Shown in pieces: positions 19,006 to 26,229 of a DNA stretch of 64,000 nt. This stretch comes from Cyanophora paradoxa (Eukaryota; Glaucocystophyceae; Cyanophorales; Cyanophoraceae): contig QPMI01000038.1 of NCBI GenBank assembly GCA_004431415.1, positions 62,001 through 126,000 of the forward strand. The letters are read 5' to 3'. How positions within the stretch are numbered: position 1 is the first letter of the stretch; the number at the start of each line of letters is the position of its first letter. The translations under genes and the position numbers were made by a program. The notes below the pieces were generated by a model that searched no databases, was not told where the DNA came from, and worked only from the letters and a program-made list of their open reading frames with translations.

Positions 19006-20376
19006 TTACAGATTAATGCGACGAAGACCATCTTTGTCAACAATAATGAAACTGTGCATGAGAGCACGAACATTAACTGTGATTGTCTGGTCAGAAGGCA
19101 TGTATAGAGTGAGGAAAGAGGAGGAGGAGTTCGTGAGATCAACATAGCCAGACTGGGCAATGTTGCGAATCGCTTTCTCTCCATCAACACAGAATGGTAG
19201 ACCACTGAGGACATATTTGTCTGCTACCTTGTCCATATTCGAGCACTTGAAGGCATCCGCAATTAATTCGGCACCTTTGAGGAGAGGAATTGGCTCAGTA
19301 GCATAGAGACGTTGACCATTAATTTCAACAGTGAAAGTGATGTCTTTTGAGTTAGCATGCGTTTTTAGGACACTGTGGGAACCATTGAAACCATCAATAC
19401 CTGCGGCATCACGAACTGAAACAAGAAGACCATAGACAAGACCAGAGATCTGTGACAGGTTAATATGATTTGGTTGAGCATTTCCTTTTGCAGCAAAATT
19501 GACACTGTCAACAAAACCAATATCCAGAGCAGGAATAGCCATACCAGTGGTCTTTACCTTCTCAATGACAGTAGCAAACAGTTCATCAGAAACATTAATA
19601 GCATGCATGTAAAGACGAGGAGAAGTGACTTTAATTTCGGGGGTTGTTGTTGCACCAATTCCAAAAGTGGTGATTTGTTGACCAACATGGGCAAGGGTTC
19701 CATCTGTGAAATTTCCAAGTCCATCATCAGCAGTTGCATCAATAGTTCCAACAGCAGTTGTAAGTTCACGACCACCATAAGAAGTCTCAACATAACCCTT
19801 TCCAGCATCCTTGAACCAGACAGTTACCACCATTTCTCCTGAGAGAGCACCAAGAGGTAGGTAGTGGTTTAGCCATGGGACTGGGATTTCAGTGAAAAAT
19901 GACCCACCAAGTCGGTTGGTTCCATGGGCAGGGATACCATGAACCATTCCCATTGAACGCTTCTTCTTGGCGAGTTGATCCTCACTGTAATAGATAAGAG
20001 GGAAATGAGCAAGGAAATCAGAAGGCACATGGAAGGTGTAAGATCCATAGGTGATTTCAAGTCGAGAGACAAGAGCACCAACTGGGCGAACGTATCCATT
20101 GCGAACAAGGTCGGTATCACCAGCAAAAGTGACAGCTGGAAGGTCAAACGCAAGTTCGAGTTTTCCACAGAAATTGTAGCGAGGGAGCTTGAAAGAAATG
20201 CGATTTCCAGCATTATTCTCGAAAGTGTTGCTTGGGTTCACAACAACAAGAACTGGCTTCGACTTGGATTCAAGACCAAGCATGAGAGAGTTGTCCAAGA
20301 AGAACGCCTTGGCTTCTTCCGGGGTTGTTAGAGCTTCTTTCAGAGAAAGACGTTGGAGGGTCGAAGTAATATCCAT
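19006..20376 (-). CDS. Major capsid protein, double jelly roll (virus 1)
   Basis: 456 aa starting at the ATG at 20,376 (MDITSTLQRLSLKEA); the upstream in-frame extension has no ATG. Features typical of DJR capsid proteins of polinton-like viruses: early ISFKLPRYNFCGKLELAFDLP, then IPVPWLNHYLPLGALSG followed by VVTVWFK, the equivalent of the conserved strand-loop of the first jelly roll. Alternating beta-strand patterns run throughout, with no transmembrane segment. It forms trimeric capsomers of an icosahedral shell. The last 12 codons (IIVDKDGLRRINL) are nearly the same in virus 2. Confidence 0.9.
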   Translation of the reverse strand: MDITSTLQRLSLKEALTTPEEAKAFFLDNSLMLGLESKSKPVLVVVNPSNTFENNAGNRISFKLPRYNFCGKLELAFDLPAVTFAGDTDLVRNGYVRPVGALVSRLEITYGSYTFHVPSDFLAHFPLIYYSEDQLAKKKRSMGMVHGIPAHGTNRLGGSFFTEIPVPWLNHYLPLGALSGEMVVTVWFKDAGKGYVETSYGGRELTTAVGTIDATADDGLGNFTDGTLAHVGQQITTFGIGATTTPEIKVTSPRLYMHAINVSDELFATVIEKVKTTGMAIPALDIGFVDSVNFAAKGNAQPNHINLSQISGLVYGLLVSVRDAAGIDGFNGSHSVLKTHANSKDITFTVEINGQRLYATEPIPLLKGAELIADAFKCSNMDKVADKYVLSGLPFCVDGEKAIRNIAQSGYVDLTNSSSSFLTLYMPSDQTITVNVRALMHSFIIVDKDGLRRINL

Positions 20377-20426
20377 GATTATCTCTTTTATTATAATGCA
20401 ACATAAAAAATTCACCAATGATCCTT
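20377..20426 (-). promoter_or_regulatory. Identical 50-nt MCP leader/promoter (virus 1)
   Basis: All 50 bases match the segment before the MCP of virus 2 (45,503-45,552). It includes the AT-rich signal TTATAATAAAAGAGATAATC ending at the ATG. Probably promoter plus transcription start. Confidence 0.7.
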
Positions 20427-20430
20427 GATT

Positions 20431-21441
20431 TTACGCAAAACTCGCAATTACAGGATAAGATGGATGTGTTTCCGCCATCCTCCTCTTGAAATATTCATAC
20501 ACAGGATCACCAGCAGGTTCATCACCATATCGAATTTCGAAGGTGAGGTGCACAGGTTGACCCTCGAAATCAATTGGTTCATTAACTGCATTCACAATGT
20601 CAACCGAAAATGTGGAAAGTCCCAGATTCTTGTTATAGTATTTATAAATCGGATGGGCTTCTGTCGAATTATAAACGACATGCTCACCATAATCTTTATC
20701 AGGAACCACGATTTTGTGGAAATATCCAGTGAGGAGACCATCACCACATTGCACAAGATCACCCAGCTCCTTTACTCTCACAAATAGGACACTATCCCTG
20801 GTCTTCTCGGGTTCAAATGAAGATATAATACCATGCACCATCGACCCAGTGAAGATACCATCAGTAAGAGTATTGTACACCTGTGATTGGATTGGTGTGT
20901 TACCATATCTCCCAGGATCAAGACCAAGCAGTCGAGCAGAACTCAAAAACCTCTGAATCTGTGCCTGGGTTGGGTTAATTGCGGTTGAGAAAGCCAGGTA
21001 AAACGGTATGGTTGAATGGAATATAACTCGTTTCAGTGTATCATCCCATTTGCAACGAATAGCTACTGCTGGTTCTCTCAATGCAAGTTTGGAGTTAATT
21101 ACATTCACCAGTTGTTGGTGGTTTTGAATGGGTGTGCTGCGACTTATCACAATGTGTTTCCATGATTCATAATCAGCAGCAGGTCGATCAGTTGGAATAC
21201 CAGTGCTTCCTGCACCAGAAAGATATTCAGACCAATAAAGGTAGATTGCATTATCAATTGTCACATCTCCTACTTTGGTTTCACCACTCACCATGGGGAT
21301 GCTGTTATAGAATTCTGCTGAGACCAGTCTTACTGCTCTTACAAATTCATATGTGCTGGGGAGGCGAGCAATAAAACTCGAAGTAGGTCCATCTCCCGAA
21401 ATTGTATTGAAAGAGCTCACTTCAATGTAATCCACAGGCAT
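20431..21441 (-). CDS. Penton-like minor capsid protein, 336 aa (virus 1)
   Basis: ATG at 21,441 (MPVDYIEVSSFNTISGD). Beta-rich. The N-terminal SSFIARLPSTYEFVRAVRL resembles the NIDSRDR-type start of the neighbouring 310-aa protein, and the C-terminal pattern VRVKELGDLVQ...VNEPIDFEGQPVHLTFEIRY parallels that protein's IKELSPF...LVDMNGIDNSFQLEF. They look like ancient paralogues, one of which should be the penton. Penton/minor capsid proteins plug five-fold vertices or cement capsomers. Transcribed with MCP, ATPase and others, and divergently from the 310-aa gene across 28 bp. Confidence 0.75.
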   Translation of the reverse strand: MPVDYIEVSSFNTISGDGPTSSFIARLPSTYEFVRAVRLVSAEFYNSIPMVSGETKVGDVTIDNAIYLYWSEYLSGAGSTGIPTDRPAADYESWKHIVISRSTPIQNHQQLVNVINSKLALREPAVAIRCKWDDTLKRVIFHSTIPFYLAFSTAINPTQAQIQRFLSSARLLGLDPGRYGNTPIQSQVYNTLTDGIFTGSMVHGIISSFEPEKTRDSVLFVRVKELGDLVQCGDGLLTGYFHKIVVPDKDYGEHVVYNSTEAHPIYKYYNKNLGLSTFSVDIVNAVNEPIDFEGQPVHLTFEIRYGDEPAGDPVYEYFKRRMAETHPSYPVIASFA

Positions 21442-21469
21442 CTTCTTTTATCTATAAACATATATTAAA
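21442..21469. promoter_or_regulatory. Divergent 28-bp promoter between minor capsid genes (virus 1)
   Basis: All 28 bases between two ATGs. On the minus strand TTTAATATATGTTTATAGAT then AAAAGAAG; the virus 2 spacer (44,461-44,489) is nearly the same. Both genes must be driven from it. Confidence 0.6.
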
Positions 21470-22402
21470 ATGATTCGGCTGGTCAATATAGATAGCAGAG
21501 ACCGATCAGATGGACAAATAGAAAACTCCTACAAGGTTTCACTCACAACCCCAGTGACCAAACCAAGAGAATGTCGAGTTTTGTATGCAGAGATCCCCAA
21601 CAGCATCTATAACTCCATTGGAACAGACCACCTTCTTGTCAGATTCTACTACCAAGGCATCTCTGAAACCAAGCAGGTCTTCCTTCTCCCAAGTGGTTAC
21701 ATAAATCAAGGTCATTTCGGGGTCACCAGTCCATATAATTATGGTCTGAATTTCACCTTTACTGGGATCAACAATCTCACATATGCATTCAAGGTCTACT
21801 ACAACCCTACCTCCTACAAATTGGAGTTTTACAGTAATGTTCAATTCGAGATGGTAGCATCTACACAGAGATTGGGTAAACTTCTTGGTGTGAGTTCAGT
21901 GGAGTGGGTGGCTTCCACTGAACAGATTTACGATTTCCCAGAGTCTGCAAGGTCTTTATATGCCCCAGAGAATTTCCTATATTTTGCAGGAGTACCAATC
22001 ACCCCAAACCATCCACAATGGGGAATTACATTCACAGGATATGAATTTGAGGCATCTCGATTAAACTACAAATTAAAAGCAGCCAAGATGACAGATATGA
22101 ATGCAGAACAGTACTTGTACATGCACATTAAAGAACTCTCCCCATTTGCTACAAACCACAATATTGTCCCACAATCTCAACCACAGAATCAAGGGGCGAT
22201 TCTCAGATTGCAATTAAGTAAAGATATTGGACAGTATGTTTATCACAGTGGAGAGCACAGTGAATACATAAAAATAACCGATCGAAACCTTGTGATTAGA
22301 GAGTTAACAGTTGAGTTTCGCGATTATTATGGTGATCTTGTAGATATGAATGGAATTGACAACTCATTCCAGTTGGAGTTCTTGGCTATTGGTAATGATT
22401 AA
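21470..22402 (+). CDS. Penton-like minor capsid protein, 310 aa (virus 1)
   Basis: ATG at 21,470. Begins MIRLVNIDSRDRSDG, then SYKVSLTTPVTKPRECRVLY and AEIPNSIYNS. The 'NIDSRDR ... aEIPNtiYN' start is a pattern I know from penton/minor capsid proteins of polinton-like and giant viruses. The C-terminal half has QLSKDIGQYVYHSGEHSEY, LVIRELTVEFRDYYGDLV and the end motif NSFQLEFLA. The only capsid gene on the plus strand in virus 1. Its end overlaps by 17 bp, convergently, the small gene at 22,386-22,652. Virus 2 homologue: 43,528-44,460. Confidence 0.8.
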   Translation: MIRLVNIDSRDRSDGQIENSYKVSLTTPVTKPRECRVLYAEIPNSIYNSIGTDHLLVRFYYQGISETKQVFLLPSGYINQGHFGVTSPYNYGLNFTFTGINNLTYAFKVYYNPTSYKLEFYSNVQFEMVASTQRLGKLLGVSSVEWVASTEQIYDFPESARSLYAPENFLYFAGVPITPNHPQWGITFTGYEFEASRLNYKLKAAKMTDMNAEQYLYMHIKELSPFATNHNIVPQSQPQNQGAILRLQLSKDIGQYVYHSGEHSEYIKITDRNLVIRELTVEFRDYYGDLVDMNGIDNSFQLEFLAIGND

Positions 22403-22652
22403 ACCGATCCTGATAGAAGAACTCCCCATCTGTCTCGAAAATATTAAGAATGGGACTCTTTCGATCTTCTGTATACCATCGGCGAATTGTCTTATCCCAT
22501 TTAGCACCATTCTTTTTCAAGAATCTACAAAGAGTTGATCTCCTTGTAATTCGCAATCCCATCTCTTGAAAGATCTCATAATGATCTTGTATTCTTTTCA
22601 CAATCAAGATGTAAGTCCCATGGAAATTGTGATATTGCTGGTTAATCGGCAT
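22386..22652 (-). CDS. Small protein with DUF5710-like GAKWD...W motif, 88 aa (virus 1)
   Basis: Start placed at the ATG at 22,652 (MPINQQYHNFHGTYILIVKR) because a CCAAAAATTGAC promoter element lies 32-45 bases upstream; an earlier in-frame ATG would lie before that element. The centre reads LCRFLKKNGAKWDKTIRRWY, like the DUF5710 core 'kdeaKalGArWD...kkWYvp', a small module often attached to phage and mobile-element replication proteins. It is alone between the 310-aa gene and the repeats; virus 2 has its fibre/lipase cassette at this place instead. Function unknown. Confidence 0.6.
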   Translation of the reverse strand: MPINQQYHNFHGTYILIVKRIQDHYEIFQEMGLRITRRSTLCRFLKKNGAKWDKTIRRWYTEDRKSPILNIFETDGEFFYQDRFNHYQ

Positions 22653-22683
22653 GTTTCCTTTACAGCATGATGGGAAATCGTTT

Positions 22684-22697
22684 GTCAATTTTTGGCG
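22684..22697 (-). promoter_or_regulatory. CAAAAAWTGA element of 88-aa gene
   Basis: GCCAAAAATTGACAAAC on the minus strand, just upstream of the ATG at 22,652. Confidence 0.45.
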
Positions 22698-22827
22698 AAA
22701 CGAGAGTATCTCATGAGATAGATGAGAGAATAACAGGTGTGTTTTCAGGGTTGGAGAAATCGGAGAAACATAGAGTATTGCGATTTCCGAGTTAGTTGAC
22801 ACTGAAAAATTCAGAATTTCAGATGGT

Positions 22828-23360
22828 CTTACTGAAAATGGTCAGATAATCGGGTGTGACACCTATTTAATTGACTGTGACGCCTGTGACAGGTGTGACA
22901 CCTATTCAAACTTTTTAAAATTCTCCAAAAATTACTGACTTCTGAAAACACCTGTCACACCTGTCACACCCGTCACACCCAATTAACAAAAGACTCTATT
23001 TATTACTGAGATTTTCAAGAATTTATTGTTGTCTTACTGAAAACAGTCTATGTGACAGGTGTGACACCTTCAAAATCCACCCAACAATAGTCGATTTCAT
23101 GAATACCTTTCCGGCTTACTGAAAATGGTAAGGAGATCGGGTGTGACAGGTAGTTTAATTGAGTGTGACAGGTGTGACAGGTGTGACACCTATTTTCAAA
23201 CTTTTTAAATTTTTCAAAAATGACAGACTTTTGAAAACACCTGTCACACCTGTCACACCTGTCACAGACATTCTACCCCTCTTACTGACTTTATCAAAAA
23301 CAAATATATCTCTTACTGAATATCATTTGAATACTACCTGTCACACTTGAATTCATTTAT
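22828..23360. repeat. TGTGACAGG repeat modules, tandem (virus 1 end)
   Basis: Two related units of roughly 285 bp (about 22,828-23,113 and 23,114-23,350). Each begins with CTTACTGAAAATGG, then GGTGTGACA copies on one strand, about 70 bp of AT-rich DNA (TTTCAAACTTTTTAAA), then CCTGTCACA copies in inverse orientation. The 9-mer TGTGACAGG or its complement occurs well over a dozen times. The same 9-mers and the CTTACTGAAAATGG signature flank the helicase 3' end in both viruses. Could serve as origin iterons, regulator sites or a non-autonomous insertion. Confidence 0.7.
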
Positions 23361-23384
23361 TATGTTTTATAGAACATATGGAAT

Positions 23385-23640
23385 CTAATCGATTGTTCAA
23401 TTGGAGACCATTCAACTCTGTGACACTTTTTCGATCTAAAATGTACATCAGCAATCTCATCGATTGTTTAATTGGACATAATGCAGTACCGATATATTCC
23501 AATAGAAAATCCCGCAATCTAATCAATTGTTTAATTGGAGATAATGCAACTCTGTGACACTTTTTGGGTGCAAAAATGTACATCCGCAATCTCATCGATT
23601 GTTTAATTGGACATAATGCAACTATGTGACACTTTTTGCG
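23385..23640. repeat. Four AT-rich repeats around ATCGATTGTTTAATTGG
   Basis: Units near 23,385, 23,450, 23,517 and 23,587 share CAATCTCATCGATTGTTTAA or a close variant, followed by TTGGACATAATGCA and usually CTGTGACACTTTTT. No coding potential. Position just outside the TGTGACAGG modules suggests a terminal non-coding region of virus 1. Confidence 0.6.
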
Positions 23641-23958
23641 TTTTTTTGATACAGAATGGGCGGTGGTCTACTTCAATACCAAAGAGATATATCGAGTTTA
23701 TGCGAATTTATGCGAATTTATGCGAATTAATCGCGATTATATCGTTCTTTAAGTAGTTTAATGTTAATCAATCGAAGTTATATATGTAATCGACAAAGAA
23801 CATAATCTATCGATATAATATCGATTGAATCAATCGTGAATATGCATTAAATTAAACGCGTTTATCATTTTTAATACAAAGTTTGCATTAATTTATACAA
23901 AGTTTGCATAAAAAGTTAAAGAAATTAATCGATAAATATGTATTTTAGTATTAAATTA
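23641..23958. other. AT-rich spacer, no gene
   Basis: Very AT-rich, with three copies of TTTATGCGAA near 23,697-23,725, many ATCGAT/TCGAT sites and two TTTGCATTAATT/TACAAAGTTTGCAT repeats near 23,880-23,910. Nothing gene-like. Confidence 0.5.
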
Positions 23959-24053
23959 ACACATATTGAAAAACGAATTTAAATCCAGAGTGAATCGAGA
24001 TCGCGAAGCGATCGAGATGAACGAGGGATTTAAATTCGTTTTTCAATATGTGT
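23959..24053. repeat. 95-bp palindrome with 28-bp perfect arms
   Basis: Arms 23,959-23,986 and 24,026-24,053 are perfect reverse complements (starting ACACATATTGAAAAACG). The 39-base centre contains a second perfect stem, GATCGC-GAA-GCGATC. It marks the switch from AT-rich viral DNA to GC-rich satellite one base later. It may be a viral end, a fossil hairpin telomere or a foldback element. Confidence 0.85.
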
Positions 24054-24054
24054 G

Positions 24055-25528
24055 CGGTCAGCTGCATATCGATGCATATGAGAATGAGGATCGGAAATCG
24101 CAATCTAACGCCTACGGACCCAGCCGGCAGCCCCGCCTGCTCGCTCACCTTCGAGCAGCAAGGCCGCCGGCAGACCCCACTGCTTGCTCACTTCAAGCAG
24201 CAGGGCCGGCCAACTGCAAATAGCGTGCTTTCAAAAAGGAAGGGTGCACAGACCTCTAGATCTTCGATTCTAGATGAGAATGCTCTTGACAGCTCTGCGG
24301 GAGACAATACAGGCAGCGGTCAGCTGCAGATCGATGCATATGAGAAAGAGGATCGGAAATCGCAATCTAACGCCTACGGACCCAGCCGGCAGCCCCGCCT
24401 GCTCGCTCACCTTCGAGCAGCAAGGCCGCCGGCAGACCCCACTGCTTGCTCACTTCAAGCAGCAGGGCCGGCCAACTGCAAATAGCGTGCTTTCAAAAAG
24501 GAAGGGTGCACAGACCTCTAGATCTTCGATTCTAGATGAGAATGCTCTTGACAGCTCTGCGGGAGACAATACAGGCAGCGGTCAGCTGCAGATCGATGCA
24601 TATGAGAATGAGGATCGGAAATCGCAATCTAACGCCTACGGACCCAGCCGGCAGCCCCGCCTGCTCGCTCACCTTCGAGCAGCAAGGCCGCCGGCAGACC
24701 CCACTGCTTGCTCACTTCAAGCAGCAGGGCCGGCCAACTGCAAATAGCGTGCTTTCAAAAAGGAAGGGTGCACAGACCTCTAGATCTTCGATTCTAGATG
24801 AGAATGCTCTTGACAGCTCTGCGGGAGACAATACAGGCAGCGGTCAGCTGCAGAACGATGAGAATGAGGATCTGAAATCGCAATCTAACGCCTACGGACC
24901 CAGCCGGCAGCCCCGCCTGCTCGCTCACCTTCGAGCAGCAAGGCCGCCGGCAGACCCCACTGCTTGCTCACTTCAAGCAGCAGGGCCGGCCAACTGCAAA
25001 TAGCGTGCTTTCAAAAAGGAAGGGTGCACAGACCTCTAGATCTTCGATTCTAGATGAGAATGCTCTTGACAGCTCTGCGGGAGACAATACAGGCAGCGGT
25101 CAGCTGCAGATCGATGCATATGAGAATGAGGATCGGAAATCGCAATCTAACGCCTACGGACCCAGCCGGCAGCCCCGCCTGCTCGCTCACCTTCGAGCAG
25201 CAAGGCCGCCGGCAGACCCCACTGCTTGCTCACTTCAAGCAGCAGGGCCGGCCAACTGCAAATAGCGTGCTTTCAAAAAGGAAGGGTGCACAGACCTCTA
25301 GATCTTCGATTCTAGATGAGAATGCTCTTGACAGCTCTGCGGGAGACAATACAGGCAGCGGTCAGCTGCAGATCGATGCATATGAGAATGAGGATCGGAA
25401 ATCGCAATCTAACGCCTATGGACCCAGCCGGCAGCCCCGCCTGCTCGCTCACCTTCGAGCAGCAAGGCCGCCGGCAGACCCCACTGCTTGCTCACTTCAA
25501 GCAGCAGGGCCGGCCAATTGCAAATAGC
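24055..25528. repeat. Satellite 1, 262-bp unit, about 5.6 copies
   Basis: Units start with CGGTCAGCTGCA at 24,055, 24,317, 24,579, 24,841, 25,097 and 25,359; spacing is 262 except for one unit of 256. Copies are almost identical. After 25,528 a diverged partial unit continues to about 25,740. Open frames through it arise from the GC-rich repeat and differ in phase from copy to copy. Confidence 0.95.
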
Positions 25529-26229
25529 GCACTCTGCAGGAGAAAACACAGTCAGCGATCAGCTGCAGAACGATGAGAAAGAGGATCGGAAAGCTCAATC
25601 AATTTGCAAACGCCTACGGGTCCAGCCGGCCGCGGCAGCCCCGGCCGCGCGGCCTGCCTGCTCGCTCACCTTCGAGCAGCCGGCAGACACCAGCGCGCTC
25701 GCTCACCTTCAAGCCAGCTGCGCATGCAGCTCATGATCAGGCTCAGCTCAGCGGCTGCGCATGCATATGCGCATGCAGGGTCGCTGTCGAAAAGGACGCG
25801 CGCGCGGACCTCATCGGATGCATATGGACCTTAAAGCTTGCTTTAGATCGCATGAGATGACAAACAAGCAGCGGTCAGACAGCAGTAGACGGCAGAAGCG
25901 CACCAACATTCAAACACCAACGTTCACGTTCATAAGCTTGGTGCCGCAATCACTCAAAGCTGCCGAAGTCGAGCGTATCACTGCTGATTCGTTTGGGGTT
26001 CTTCCGGAGCGGCAGCACATCCAGCACGTCGCCACGTCGGCCAGCACGAGAATGACACGTACGGAGTACCCCCCCTGGCCCCCCCCCCCCACTGGGCGCT
26101 GCCTCATCACCTTCGAAGATACGAAGTTCATCGATATCTCTTCGCCAGCTAAAAACGATGTCAATGCGCTTGGGTGGCCTTATTAGCGTCACACGTAGGC
26201 CGCAAGCTGCCAGGCTCGCCAGCAGCGGC
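25529..26229. other. Spacer between satellites 1 and 2
   Basis: Starts with decayed satellite 1 (to about 25,740), then unique sequence with alternating GCGCATGC-type words near 25,720-25,800 and a run of twelve C at 26,079-26,090. No supported gene. Confidence 0.5.

Larger units (their letters stand above)
9780..24053 (-). mobile_element. Integrated polinton-like virus 1
   Basis: A roughly 14-kb AT-richer block with DJR major capsid protein, A32/FtsK-type packaging ATPase, two penton-like minor capsid proteins, protein-primed DNA polymerase B and primase-helicase: the morphogenesis and replication core of polinton-like viruses and relatives. Nearly all genes run on the minus strand. One end is cut by the LTR of retroelement A. 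The other passes through iterated repeats into a 95-bp palindrome beside satellite DNA. No integrase, Ulp1-type protease or terminal inverted repeat was seen. Related to, but clearly diverged from, virus 2. Confidence 0.88.

Noticed and set aside
24048-25527. Repeated 145-157-codon frames in satellite 1
   Set aside because: They restart at each 262-bp unit, overlap one another in different phases, and have no promoter or motif.
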